A stretch of DNA of 64,000 bases from Ahaetulla prasina (Eukaryota; Chordata; Lepidosauria; Squamata; Colubridae): positions 6,628,314 through 6,692,313 of the forward strand of contig NC_080548.1 of the NCBI RefSeq assembly GCF_028640845.1. Direction: 5' to 3'. Shown here one piece after another: positions 41,986 to 53,167 of the stretch. Position 1 is the first letter of the stretch, and every line of letters starts with the position of its first letter. The notes beneath the pieces are model-generated. The model worked only from the letters and a program-made list of their open reading frames with translations. It was not told where the DNA came from and ran no database searches. A program made the position numbers and the translations under genes.

Positions 41986-43671
41986 GCAGGGACGTGCTGA
42001 GGAGTTTAACGGTTATCTATACGATAAAATCGTTCAGCTTCGGGACAGTCTGGACCAAAATTGTGGCGATTCGGACGGGGCGTCTGAGGGCGGTCTTGGT
42101 GATATTGTTTGGGATGAGTTTGACCCTGTGGCTCCCGAGGACATGGACAGGTTGCTGGGTAGATTGAATGCCACCACGTGTTTACTGGACCCGTGCCCCT
42201 CCTGGTTTGTGTGGCCACTCAGGAGGTGACACGAGGCTGGCTCCAGGGGATTACGAGCGCTTCTTTGTTGAAGGGAGTCTTTCCGGCCGCCTTGAAAGAG
42301 GCGGTGGTGAGGCCCCTCCTCAAGAAGCCTTCCCTGGACCCAGCTGTTTTAGGTAATTATCGTCCGGTCTCCAACCTTCGCTTCGTGGCGAAGGTTGTAG
42401 AGAGTATGGTGACATATCAGTTTCCCCTGCACCTGGAGGAAACTGTCTATCTAGACCCGTTCCAGTCCGGCTTCCGGCCCGGTTACAGCACTGAGACGGC
42501 TTTGGTCGCGTTGGTGGATGATCTCTGGAGGGCCAGGGATAGGGGTTGTTCCTCTGCCCTGGTCCTATTAGACCTCTCAGCGGCTTTCGATACCATCGAC
42601 CATGGTATCCTGCTGCGCCGGTTGGAGGGATTGGGAGTGAGAGGCACCGTTTATCGGTGGTTCTCCTCCTATCTCTCCGACCGGTCGCAGACGGTGTTAC
42701 GGGGGCAGAGGTCGACCCGGCGCCTCACTTGTGGGGTGCCGCAGGGTCGATTCTCTGCCCTTCTGTTCAACATCTACATGAAGCCGCTGGGTGAGATCAT
42801 CAGTGGCTTCGTGTGAGGTACCAGCTGTACGCTGATGACACCCAGCTGTACTTCCACACCGGGCCACCCCAATGAAGCTATCAAGTGCTGTCCCGTGTCT
42901 GGAAGCCGTACGGGTCTGGATGGGGAGAAACAGGCTCAAGCTCAATCCCTCCAAGACGGAGTGGCTGTGAATGCCGGCATCCCGGTACAGTCAGCTGAGT
43001 CCACGGCTGACTGTTGGGAGCGAGTCATTGGCCCCGATGGAGAGGGTGCGCAACTTGGGCGTTCTCCTGGATGAACGGCTGTCTTTTGAAGACCACCTGA
43101 CGGCCGTCTCCAGGAGAGCTTTCCACCAGGTTCGCCTGGTGCGCCAGCTGCGCCCCTTTCTAGACCGGGATGCCTTATGCACAGTCACTCACGCCCTTGT
43201 GACGTCTCGACTGGATTACTGCAATGCTCTCTACATGGGGCTCCCCTTGAGGGGCATCCGGAGGCTTCAGTTAGTCCAGAATGCAGCTGCGCGGGTGATA
43301 GAGGGAGCCCTCGTGGCTCCCGTGACACCTATCCTGCGAGGCTGCACTGGCTACCTGTGGCCTTCCGGGTGCGCTTCAAGGTGTTGGTGAACGTCTTCAA
43401 AGCGCTCCATGGCATAGGGCCGGGCTATCTACGGGACCGCCTGCTGCTACCGAATACCTCTCACCGACCCGTGCGCTCTCACAGAGAGGGACTCCTCAGG
43501 GTGCCGTCAGCGCGACAGTGTCGTCTGGCGACGCCCAGGGGAAGGGCCTTCTCTGTGGGGGCTCCCGCCCTCTGGAATGAACTCCCCCCAGGACTTCATC
43601 AACTTCCGGACCTCCGGACCTTTCGTCGCGAGCTTAAAACTCACCTATTCATCTGCGCTGGACTGGGTTAG
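41986..43671 (+). pseudogene. L2 reverse transcriptase, broken
   Basis: Motifs in order: LLKKPSLDPAVLGNYRPVSNL, FQSGFRPGYSTETALVALVDDLW, LLDLSAAFDTIDHGILLRRL and SYLSDRSQTVL in 42178-42816. The frame shifts at the CGVPQG motif near 42745. QLYADDTQLYF (catalytic YADD) is near 42828 in another frame. NLGVLLDERLSFEDHL and RLDYCNALYMGLP follow at 43040-43320, then a further shift and the C-terminus LWNELPPGL..FRRELKTHLF ending at 43671. STETAL and LLDLSAAFDT are typical of L2-clade RTs. Confidence 0.85.
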
Positions 43672-43868
43672 TTTTTAAACTTATGGGGTTTTAATGGGTT
43701 TTATTCTAAATTTTAACCGTGGCCAATTTAATAAGTTTTTTAATTATATTTTAATCGTATTTATATTGTATTATTTTGTATTTTTTATCAGGCTGTGAAC
43801 CGCCCTGAGTCCTTCGGGAGAAGGGCGGTATAAAAATTTAAATAATAAATAAAATAAATAAATAAACT
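41986..43868 (+). mobile_element. L2 LINE, 5' truncated, longest copy in window
   Basis: It runs from the pre-RT linker (FNGYLYDKIVQLRDSLDQ) to the CGCCCTGAGTCCTTCGGGAGAAGGGCGGTATA terminus and an AATAAA-type tail. It interrupts a minus-strand CR1. Confidence 0.85.
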
Positions 43869-44190
43869 TCTGTTCCATTGGTTGATTATTCTCACTATCA
43901 GAAAGTTCCTCCTCAGTTCTAGGTTGAATCTCTCCTTGGTCAGTTTTCCTCTTTTATTTCTTGTCTGGTCTTCAGGTGCTTTGGAAAATAGCTTGGCCCC
44001 TTCTTCTCTGTGGCAGCCCCTCAAATATTAAAACACTGCTATCATGTCTCCCCTGGTCCTTCTCTTCACTAGACTAGCCATACCCAGTTCCTGCAACCGT
44101 TCTTCATATGTTTTAGTCTTCAGTCCCCTAATCATCCTGGTTGCTCTCCTCTGCACTTTTTCTAGAGTCTTAACATCTTTTTTTACAGAT
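43869..44190 (-). mobile_element. CR1 LINE, continuation beyond the L2
   Basis: Plus orientation TTCTGTTCCATTGGTTGATTATTC, TTCAGGTGCTTTGGAAAATAGC, ATCATGTCTCCCCTGG and TCTGCACTTTTTCTAGAGTC are the reverse complement of the CR1 C-terminal coding region and 3' UTR, continuing from 41985. The copy is lost upstream of about 44190. Confidence 0.85.
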
Positions 44191-45428
44191 GTTCTATAGA
44201 TGTTATAGTTTTATCTATGGATAGATGAAGGATAGTTATCAAAAGACTACCCCTTACCACACAAGGTACAGTTGACTCCAGATCCAAAAAGGGTCTTGAC
44301 AGATTGGCTATGGCAAACCCCTTGAGTGGATCCTTTTGTCTATCAAGGAACCTTCTTAGGTCTGTCTGGTAGAATCCTTCTGGCAGTAGTCAGCCTTTGG
44401 ATTTCACCCATGTCACAAATGGCCAGATGATGAAAAGTGTAGACGTTGGTCTCGGGCCAGCTCTACCATCTGGCAAACTCAGATGACAGATGATGGGAAA
44501 TAACAATGGTGGTCTTTCTTTCATGGGTCATGCCACCTGCTCCCACCTTTCTAGAATAACCTGTTAACCTCGGTTACAGCAAGTGTAGCTTTTGCCTATC
44601 CTATAATAAGATACGTTTTTGAGTTTTCCCTTTTCTGCCCTATTTTTCAGTTCACAAAAATCATCAATGGGAGTTTTTGAAGAGCACAAGCAGCCTTGTG
44701 CAAGAATGTTTGGCCTTTTGCACTTTCTGGGAATGAAGGTGCAGATCAGCAGGTAACCTGGTTTCTCTCTTGGACTTTTACTCAGGTCACAGACTTAGAG
44801 ATCTCCTCCCCCTCTTCTGCATTGCAATTATGTTGCCTTCCTCTGGCAGGTGTGTTGTTTGTGCTTGGGGTATGGAACTACAAGAAAGAAGACTCTGACT
44901 TCTTTGATTTTAGTATGATACAACCATCACAGGACCAAATGTTTGTGTTCTTCCTGGAATAGCTAGTTCAAATGACAGCAGCACTTGCAAATGATGACCA
45001 CGTGTGATGGTCACATTGGCTCATGTTCCTCTTCATCTAATAAGCACACAGTTCTCCCCATGACCCAGCCAGCTGCCACTATTGTCTCTCCATTAATTAG
45101 TCTAACTCAACAAAATGACTCAGTAGCACGGCATAGGGACATGTATAAATAATTATAAGAACAGGCATGTTTTTTTAAAAAAAACTTAAAGATCCATTGT
45201 GAGAAGAGAGCTTACCAAGAGGGACCAAAGGGCAGCATTAGAATTTTTCCATGGCTGAAGAGAACAGCTGGGCTATCTAGGAGGGTAGGAAGGGTTACTC
45301 AGCATGTATCTCAAGTGCATAGCTTGCCATTATGCAGGTCATGTGCTCTGTTTTTGCAAAAGTATAGGTATTCTAGGGAAAAGTACATGGTTTGTACAGG
45401 AAGTATTTTTGATTTTGGAAAGCCAGCT

Positions 45429-45433
<5 letters not shown>
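44191..45433. other. Unassigned, apparently single-copy sequence
   Basis: No gene or repeat was recognised. Confidence 0.4.
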
Positions 45434-45502
<69 letters not shown>

Positions 45503-45553
45503 CCTCCCTCCCTCCTTCCCTCCCTCCCTCTCTCCCTCTCTTTCTCCCTCCCT

Positions 45554-45586
<33 letters not shown>

Positions 45587-45597
45587 CCCCTCTCTGG
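45434..45597 (+). repeat. (CT)n / (CCCT)n compound microsatellite
   Basis: About 30 CT units, then CCCT/CTTC units, then CT again. Long frames on both strands here are low-complexity artefacts. Confidence 0.95.
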
Positions 45598-46311
45598 TTA
45601 CAGGAAAAGGACCAGCCCTCAATTACTTGATCAAAAGGAAGTGAATAAGAAAAGAAGGAAGAATAATGAGAGATAAATAAAAAGGAACAAATATCACCTG
45701 TTCTTGGCTTCTATTGTTTAGTTTGCCATTACTATGACATCAACATGCAGTTCTGATTAATGCTAACAGGATGTGTTCACATGAAACATTTCAGCTAGCT
45801 GCTGAATTAGCCTCGTTTTCTGGTTTGCACAAATAACTGAACAATAAAGTAACCCAACAAGCTGGGTACATTTAAGCTGTTTTTCAAAAGACACAGATGA
45901 TGTTAACAAAGGTTAGTAGGACATACAAATATAGCTGCTAGATTCATAACTGAACTGGTAAGTATGTTGTGTGAACAGTGAAAATATTTCATGGATATGT
46001 ATGTTTTAATAAGGCTACCAGACTGAGGGCTGCAGAAATGTGGATAACCACCAGATGATGGAAAGAAAACATTGAGAACTCTTAACCTAGATTTTTTTTC
46101 AAGTTTAAATAAAGGACACGTAGTTGTAAACCTTTGTCTTTTTATTCAATCTTGTATAGGTAGTTCAGTCCAACCAATAAGCCATGTACCCCAGAGTGTG
46201 TCAGGGCATATCATATATTTCTGATTCTTGGGTTATAGACCATAATATGTTGGATTACAAAGTTCTGTAGTACTCACTAAAAATGCCAACAGCTGGAGAG
46301 GAGTTAAAGAA
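45598..46311. other. Unassigned spacer
   Basis: No gene or repeat was recognised. Confidence 0.4.
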
Positions 46312-46720
46312 TACAGGTAGTCCTTGACTTATGACCAAAGTTATAACAGACCAACCTGGGCAGCTCCTTACAATCCAGATTCGAAGTTCTGATGATCTGA
46401 AATTCTCTCCCTTCTGCACTCACAGGAACTTTGAATACTCAGCAACTGCTCCACATTTATAGTAATTTAGATTATCCCATGATCACATGACCCTGTTTTG
46501 CTATGATTTGTCAAAACCAGCATTTACTTTCCAGTTCTGGCAAAACTGCACCTACAGTGAATTATTGGTTTGCTTAATGACTATGATAGGTGGTTTACTA
46601 ACATGGTGGCCACTTTATGATCATAATGACTGCTTTATGGCTCTTCACTTAGAGACCACCACAAAAAAGATGATAAAATCAGATTGGTCATGTGTTTTAT
46701 GACTGTCATGACCTCCAGCC
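46312..46720 (+). mobile_element. TACAGGTAGTCCTTGACTTA-type repeat
   Basis: It starts with the family terminus and has CCCATGATCACATGACC and TTGCTTAATGACTATG inside. The right end is decayed. Confidence 0.5.
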
Positions 46721-46874
46721 ATGGTAAATTAGCAGGTTAGTTAGTCTCTGAATTCTTGTACCTGAATTCCTGTACCTAGGCAAGTCAAGAGGAAATAATC
46801 ACAGAAAGACAGAAAAGTGCTATAGAAGTGCAGCCAATAGTAGAGTAAAAACTAATAAATCTCTTTTTATGACC

Positions 46875-47105
46875 CCGTAATCTTTTAATTTGGGGTAAAG
46901 TCAGGATGTCTGAGTGGAGCTGAGCATTTACTGGCTGGATGCCCTTCCTGATGCCATACAACAGATATTTTTTTCCTTTCTTTTTTCTCTGCGCGCTAGG
47001 GGAGAAATATCTGCCACTATTAGGATTGTGGACAAGTGGGAGGCAAGCATCTTTATCACTAGGCCACCATGTTGCTCTAGTAGAATGAAACCAATAAATT
47101 TCTTA
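46875..47105 (-). mobile_element. tRNA-type SINE, minus strand
   Basis: The minus strand reads GAGCAACATGGTGGCCTAGTGATAAAGATGCTTGCCTCCCACTTG (A-box region), then a decayed B box, and a 3' part with GGCATCAGGAAGGGCATCCAGCCAG. The head resembles the SINE head at 60.22 kb. Limits are approximate. Confidence 0.5.
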
Positions 47106-47149
47106 AAATTAACACAGGGATATAGCCGCAACATTCTCAGGGTGTGAGA

Positions 47150-47787
47150 GACCACAAAGACACGACTTGAAAGGTTAAATAGTTTCCTTGATCATAAGCA
47201 AAGTCAAAGCTCTAACTGTATTTTGGTCAATCTGTAAACTGCCTCCTTAGCCCCAGGTGCAGAAGGAAAAAGAGACGGAGCCAATACATCTGTTCACAAG
47301 ACCTCATGAGTCTTCATGGACATCAAACTAGTTATATACATTCTAAAGATATGTCACAACAATTTTAGGTATATAGTCTCCTGCAATTATATTTGATTAG
47401 GGATTCTATAAAAAGCAAGCATTTTGACCTAGTAAGGAGAAAATATAAAGTATATTAAATATGCAATCAAATGACAGCAAATACTAGATGGATATGGATT
47501 AAAAAGTCATGAAAGATATATGAGAGAATGATAGAGGCTCTGCTAATTAACATTGTAAATAACTCTAAATAGGTAGAAAGTATGAATGATTTAATCTTCA
47601 AACTACAATTTCTACTTCCCCAATTTCATTATATTTAAGTATGTTTTTAGATTAGAGTTCCTAGGTTTCACTGGATACTTTGAACTTGCTTAGGTCAAAA
47701 ATGGGCTTGTATTAAGTTTGTGGCATCCTAGCTAAAATGTGAATAGATAAACCAATATTGTCCTTACCAGTAGACAAAACTATGTGG
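47150..47787. other. Unassigned spacer
   Basis: No gene or repeat was recognised. Confidence 0.4.
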
Positions 47788-48278
47788 TAGAACAGGAAGA
47801 ACAGCTGGTGGAACTGGGAATGTTAGTCTACAATGAGAAGGACTAGTGATGAAATGATAGTAGTGTTCCAATATCTGAGGGGGCTGCCACAAAGAAGGTG
47901 GGGGGTTGAACCTATTCTCCAAAACATCTGAAGGAGGACAAGAAACCATGGATGGAAACTAATCAAGGGGAAACCAACCTAGAATTAAAGAGAATTTTCC
48001 TGATAGAAAATTAGTTAGAACCAATAATCACTGGAGTGACTTGCCTCCAGAATTTGTGGCTTCTCCATTACTGAAGGGTTTAAAGAAGAGACTGGACAGC
48101 TATTCATTCATTCATTTATTCATTCATTCATTTGTCAAGAAGTACAAGGAAACAAGTAACTGTATAGACATAGACATGGACACATTTGTCTGGAATGGTA
48201 TTGGGTTTCCGGCCTGAGCAGGGGGTTGGATTAGAAGACCTCCAAGGTCCCTTCCAATTCTGTTATTCTGTCAAATGA
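47788..48278 (+). mobile_element. CR1 LINE 3' end with a short insertion
   Basis: Plus-strand CR1: GTGTTCCAATATCTGAGGGGG, CCTAGAATTAAAGAG, GAGACTGGACAGC, then (after the insert) TTTGTCTGGAATGG, GGGGGTTGGATTAGAAGACC and ATTCTGTTATTCTGTC. The coding part is too decayed for a frame. Confidence 0.85.
48105..48176 (-). mobile_element. Very short LINE tail insertion, probably family A
   Basis: The minus strand ends TTGACAAATGAATGAATGAATAAATG, like the family-A terminus. The flanks TGGACAGCTATT (48093-48104) and TGGACACATT (48177-48186) look like a decayed duplication, and the CR1 reading is restored without the insert. Confidence 0.5.
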
Positions 48279-48735
48279 TAACTGTGACATGGCATGGATT
48301 TGATTGATCTAAATGTATCTCCACCATCTTATTAATAAGTATTATGGGAAAGCTCCATTTGACCAAAACATGATCAATGTTGGTAATCAGTATCAAAAAA
48401 TCCACCTGGAGATGATCACAGTATTATAGTAGATTGTGACTTGGAATGCTAGAAGAAATGAATGGATGGATGTGTGAGTGAATGAATGAGTGAATAAAAA
48501 TATGTGTGTATACAAGACTAACAAAAGGTTAAAGGACATAATTAAGAGTTGATGAAGAGAGAAAAAGATGTAGGTTTAATCGTGAATAAAAGAGCTGAAA
48601 TGTGTGAATAGAGTGAAGCATGAATGGATGCCAAATGAATGTAAACTGAAACAAAAAGTCAATGACTAATCTAAAAGAAATCTTTTCATTATATCAAGGG
48701 AATGAAAGAGGATTGAACTACAAAATAAATATACA
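48279..48735. other. Unassigned spacer
   Basis: GAATGAATGA-rich sequence near 48455-48500; otherwise nothing was recognised. Confidence 0.4.
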
Positions 48736-48737
48736 TT

Positions 48738-48890
48738 AAGAGGTCCTTGGTGCTCTTGGGGCTTGGTTTTTTTACTTATAGATGTTTCATTACCCAAACT
48801 AGGTAACATCATCAGTGCACTGATGTAGGGTAATGAAACTTCTACAAGTAAAAAAACCAAACTCAGAGAGCACCAAGGACCTCTCATTTC
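48738..48890. repeat. Palindromic pair of hammerhead-bearing repeat ends
   Basis: The left arm AGGTCCTTGGTGCTCTTGGGGC..GTTTCATTACCC is mirrored by the right arm GGGTAATGAAAC..GAGAGCACCAAGGACCT. The centre CATCAGTGCACTGATG is itself palindromic. Each arm is the last part of the unit found as dimers at 31.7-34.1 kb. The right arm has lost half of stem II. Confidence 0.8.
48781..48820 (-). ncRNA. Hammerhead-ribozyme-like core (best match in window)
   Basis: The minus strand has CTGATGA (48815-48809), stem TTACC..GGTAA, and GAAA (48788-48785), with the order and spacing of a hammerhead core. The plus-strand partner (CTGATG at 48820, GAAAC at 48835) lacks a full stem II. Stem III and the cleavage site were not resolved. 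Confidence 0.45.
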
Positions 48891-48939
48891 AACTCTGAGC
48901 TACATATATTCTCCTTTATTGGTAAACACTGTAGGAGAT

Positions 48940-49165
48940 GTAGTTGCATAGTGATTGGAATGCAATATTGCAGGCTAATTCAGGTCACTGCCAGGAATTT
49001 CTCACTGGCTCAAGGCTGACTCAGCCTTCCATCCTTCCGATGTCGGTAAAATGAGGACCCAGATTGTTGGAGGCAATATGTTGACTCTGTAAACTGCTTA
49101 GAGCAGGCTGTAAAGCAATATGAAGTGGTATATAAGTCTAAGTTCTATTTCTATTACTATCTTAT
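48940..49165 (+). mobile_element. tRNA-derived SINE
   Basis: GTAGTTGCATAGTGATTGGAATGCAATATTGCAGGC (tRNA-like head) is followed by GGCTCAAGGCTGACTCAGCC, CGATGTCGGTAAAATGAGGACC, and a tail AAACTGCTTAGAGC..GTGGTATATAAGTCTAAGTTCTATT. The GGTATATAA end resembles the L2 LINE tail in this window, so L2 may have mobilised it (inference). Confidence 0.7.
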
Positions 49166-49334
49166 ATGTAAGGTAGACTGAATTGGTGGAGCAATAGGAG
49201 ATCAGGAAAGTCATGGTTGGGATGGAGTTAATGAGTTCCTCAATGGAAGAGAGGTGAGAAGTTTGAAAACTAGAGGTGATGTATGAACCAATGGATGGAC
49301 ACCGAAAAGCAAGGATAGTTTGCAAGGATAGAAC

Positions 49335-49496
49335 TGTATGGAGAAATTTTGGGATTTGGAGTCCACAAATATTAAAAGTAAACAAGTTTGAGAAACATTG
49401 CCTTTTACATTGATTAACCACCCTTGTCATTGCTGGCAGGGGAATTCTGGGAGCTGACAACCTTATAGTAGTCAAGTTAAGAAACATTGTCTTACA
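49335..49496 (-). mobile_element. Two fragments of CAATGTTTCTCAA-type MITE
   Basis: GTTTGAGAAACATTG at about 49387 and AAGTTAAGAAACATTG at about 49478 each follow a GGAATT(T/C)TGGGA segment, in minus orientation. Confidence 0.5.
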
Positions 49497-49499
49497 CTG

Positions 49500-50325
49500 A
49501 AAGTGTGTGCTACATAGATGAGGCAAAACAAATTGAGACCACCTTACTACAGTCAGATTACTTTCTCCAACTTCAACTCCAGAAAAACAATCTCTTCTCC
49601 TCCAACCCTTCTTTTTCACTCTGGATCAGAAGACTTGAGCTTTCCTTGTTTTTGAGAGATTGAATCTGTTGCAGGGATTGAGCCAAGAAACAAGTCAGAG
49701 CTCAGGGGGAGCTATTCATCAAATGGGTGCAGCCAGGCACATACAATGCACATTTTTTCATCTCTTTTGGAAGCAGGAACAGAAAACAGAAGCCTGGTTG
49801 GCCACAGCCTTTGTGAAAGAACAGAGGCCATCAATCTCATTCCAGAATTGTTCAGGAATTCTAACTCGTTTTTGATTCTATGCCAGTTAGACACCCAGAT
49901 TTTGGAACAGCTGTGGATCACTTGATGCTGAACTTTCACTATTCCTCATTGGTACTTTTGAATGGCATTTATTTGCTTTCTCTGGCTTTTTTCTCTGATT
50001 TCCTCCAGTTGTTTTGTTTCCTCTGCAGAGTTGCTCAACTCCTTCTCCTTTATAGTTTTCATTTGAATAGAGAGACATTCCAAAATGAATTTTGGAACTC
50101 AAAAGTTCCAAAATTGTGAGAGATTGTTGTAAGATTACATTTGTATCTACAAAAAAAAAAGGTCATTTCTTTCTGGGAGGAGGATAACATGAAGACACCT
50201 AAAGGAGTCTGTACATTATTTTTTTGGTGGGAATGTCTTAATTGAAAATTTTGAGGTGGTGTTGTTGTTTAAACCCACTCCCTCAATGCTAAGAGGTCAG
50301 GGAGAGTTTTGTCACAGACATAACC
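49500..50325. other. Unassigned spacer
   Basis: No gene or repeat was recognised in the stretch left of the tandem duplication. Confidence 0.4.
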
Positions 50326-50384
50326 AAAATTGTGTTTCCTCAGTGGAAATAAATTTCTTCCTGAAGCAAACAACGCCTACTCCT

Positions 50385-50415
50385 CCCCCTCCCCTCCCCT
50401 CCCCCTCCTCCTCTT
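50385..50415 (+). repeat. (CCCCT)n run, repeated at 52598-52628
   Basis: The same short C-rich run is present in copies 1 and 2 of the tandem duplication. Confidence 0.85.
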
Positions 50416-50785
50416 GTGATACAATTATAGTGACAAAACCATAGCTTCCAATCTAATAAGCCAAATAAACTAAAGAACTGGTACCTATATTGAACAATGG
50501 ATCATTGAAGAATTTAACTTTACCTAGCTGTCAATATTTTATATAGAAAAGTCTCCAGGTTGATTGCAGCTCCTGGTGACTTCATGGACTCCATGATGTA
50601 ATTTTCTTGACAGCCAAACATTGCTGTCTGCTGGGATAATTTTTCAGCTTCCAAATTTAGTCTCCTGGTGCGGTTATCTAGGTGACTAATCCACACTTCT
50701 TAAAGTTGCCCAGATTGGGAATCCCTCATCTAGAAGTCTTTTCCTCCAAGTACAAACTGGGACCATGCCTCTTTAGCTTTTTTTA

Positions 50786-50981
50786 TAATATAATATAATA
50801 TAATATAATATAATATAATATAATATAAAAATATAATATATAATATAATATAATATAATATAATATAATATAATATAATATAATATAATATAATATAATA
50901 TAATATAATATAATATAATATAACATAATATAATATAATATAATACAATATAACATAATATAATATAATATAATATAATAA
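50786..50981 (+). repeat. (TATAA)n microsatellite at CR1 tail, copy 1
   Basis: About 38 nearly pure TATAA units lie directly at the CR1 3' end. Confidence 0.95.
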
Positions 50982-52035
50982 CAGAGTTGTAAGGGACCTT
51001 GGAGGTCTTCTAGTCCAACCCCCTGCCGAGGCAGGAAACCCTACACCATTTCAGACAAATGGCTATCCAACATTTTCTTAAAAATTTCCAGTGTTGGAGC
51101 ATTCACAACTTCTGAAGGCAAGTTGTTCCACTTATTAATTGTTCTAACTGTCAGGAAATTTCTCCTTAGTTCTAAGTTGCTTCTCTCCTTGATTAGTTTC
51201 CACCCATTGCTTCTACCCTCAGGTGCTTTGGAGAATAGTTTGACTCCCTCTTCTTTGTGGCAACCCCTGAGATATTGGAATACTGCTATCATGTCTCCCC
51301 TAGTCCCTCTTTTCATTAAACTAGACATACCCAGTTCCTGCAACCGTTCTTCATGTTTTAGCCTCCAGTCCCCTAATCATCTTTGTTGCTCTTTTCTGCA
51401 CTCTTTCTAGAGTCTCAATATCTTTTTTATATCGTGGCGACCAAAACTGAATGCAATATTCCAAGTGTGGCTCTACCAAGGCATTATAAAGTGGCACTAA
51501 CACTTTACATGATCTTGATTTTATCCCTCTGTTTATGTAGCCCAGAACTGTGTTGGCTTTTTTGGCAGCTGCTGTACACTGCTGGCTCATATCTAAATGG
51601 TTGTCCACTGGGACTCCAAGATCCCTCTCACAGTTGAGCAAGGTACCACATATCCGGTACCTGTGCATTTTGTTTTTTTGGCCTAAATGTAAAACCTTAC
51701 TTTTTTCGCTGTTGAATTTCATTTTGTTAGATAGCCCAATGTTCAAGTCTGTCAAGATCTTTCTGTAACTTGAGCCTATCTTCTGGAGTGTTGGCTATTC
51801 CTGCCAGCTTGGTGTCATCTGCAAATTTGATGAGTTCCCCATCCATCCCCTTGTCCAAGTCATTGATGAAGATGTTGAAGAGTACTGGGCCTAAAACAGA
51901 GCCTTGGGGTACTCCACTGCACACTTCCCTCCATGTGGATGTAGTTCCATTGAGGACTACACGGACTTGGATTTTGACATCATCCAAGTCAGTGAGATGC
52001 TGCCAACTACCTGGGGTTCTCCATCAATATGATCA
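50982..52035 (-). mobile_element. CR1 LINE, minus strand (duplication copy 1)
   Basis: The reading includes [38 protein letters not shown] (catalytic FADD), LHLGQKNKMHRYRICG, KDLGV-like RDLGVPVDNHLDMSQQC, ALVEPHLEYC and KRATKMIRGLE. In this copy a 2-bp deletion near 51738 splits the frame. It is 5' truncated within the RT domain. The 3' UTR ends AACTCTGTTATTATATTATA, running into the AT microsatellite. Confidence 0.9.
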
Positions 52036-52998
52036 CTGACTAGAATTCTGCGAGCTAACAAATAATTAAAACAATCAAACATTTTCTATTATGAATAAAA
52101 GAAAAACAATAGAAAATTACCATTAGTTCACTGAGGCAGCTATGGTATTGTCTGTATTAACTAGGGTCTGCCTCATTTGAAAGGCAGAGTAACAAAATTT
52201 AGCCATATTCAGGGAAATGAAATCATGTTGTGATAAAAGTAACTATTCATAAATCAGAATTTTCTGAGTATTTTCCTAAATGGGGAGTTATAAAAAGGGA
52301 ATTTGTACAATGTACAATATATAGGTAGTATCAACTTATGTCTCTTAAAAACCCTATGAAGTTATGATGGACTTCAAAAGCTACTTATGACTTGTGGTTG
52401 TAATTTGAGACTTGTTGCTAGTTTCCAGTAAGTTGTGTTTTGTTTTGTTTTTTGCTTCAGAAGTATGGATTTGCTTAACAACCATGTGACTTGCTTAACA
52501 ACCACAGTGACTCTCTTTATGACCATTGTAAAACAATTGTAAAATTGTGTTTCCTCAGTGGAAATAAATTTCTTCCTGAAGCAAACAACGCCTACTCCTC
52601 CCCCTCCCCTCCCCTCCCCCTCCTCCTCTTGTGATACAATTATAGTGACAAAACCATAGCTTCCAATCTAATAAGCCAAATAAACTAAAGAACTGGTACC
52701 TATATTGAACAATGGATCATTGAAGAATTTAACTTTACCTAGCTGTCAATATTTTATATAGAAAAGTCTCCAGGTTGATTGCAGCTCCTGGTGACTTCAT
52801 GGACTCCATGATGTAATTTTCTTGACAGCCAAACATTGCTGTCTGCTGGGATAATTTTTCAGCTTCCAAATTTAGTCTCCTGGTGCGGTTATCTAGGTGA
52901 CTAATCCACACTTCTTAAAGTTGCCCAGATTGGGAATCCCTCATCTAGAAGTCTTTTCCTCCAAGTACAAACTGGGACCATGCCTCTTTAGCTTTTTT

Positions 52999-53167
52999 TA
53001 TAATATAATATAATATAATATAATATAATATAATATAATATAATAATATAATATAATATAGTATAGTATAGTATAGTATAGTATAGTATAATATAATACA
53101 ATACAATACAATACAATACAATACAATACAATACAATACAATATAATATAATATAATATAATATAAT
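52999..53167 (+). repeat. Diverged AT microsatellite at CR1 tail, copy 2
   Basis: (TATAA)n is followed by (TATAG)n and (CAATA)n blocks. The array is shorter and more varied than in copy 1, although the flanks are nearly identical. Confidence 0.95.

Noticed and set aside
45304..45644. Ser-Leu and Arg-Glu repeat frames
   Set aside because: Artefacts of the (CT)n array.
48781..48840. Reading the palindrome as a transcription terminator
   Set aside because: It is explained by two inverted copies of a repeat also present as dimers at 31.7-34.1 kb.
50730..50948. Ile-Leu-Tyr repeat frame, also at 52945-53136
   Set aside because: Translation of the AT microsatellite at the CR1 tail.
51123..52039. 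Plus-strand frames opposite the CR1 copies (also at 53311-54229 and 57683-58549)
   Set aside because: They are antisense shadows of CR1 coding sequence; the minus strand carries the RT motifs.
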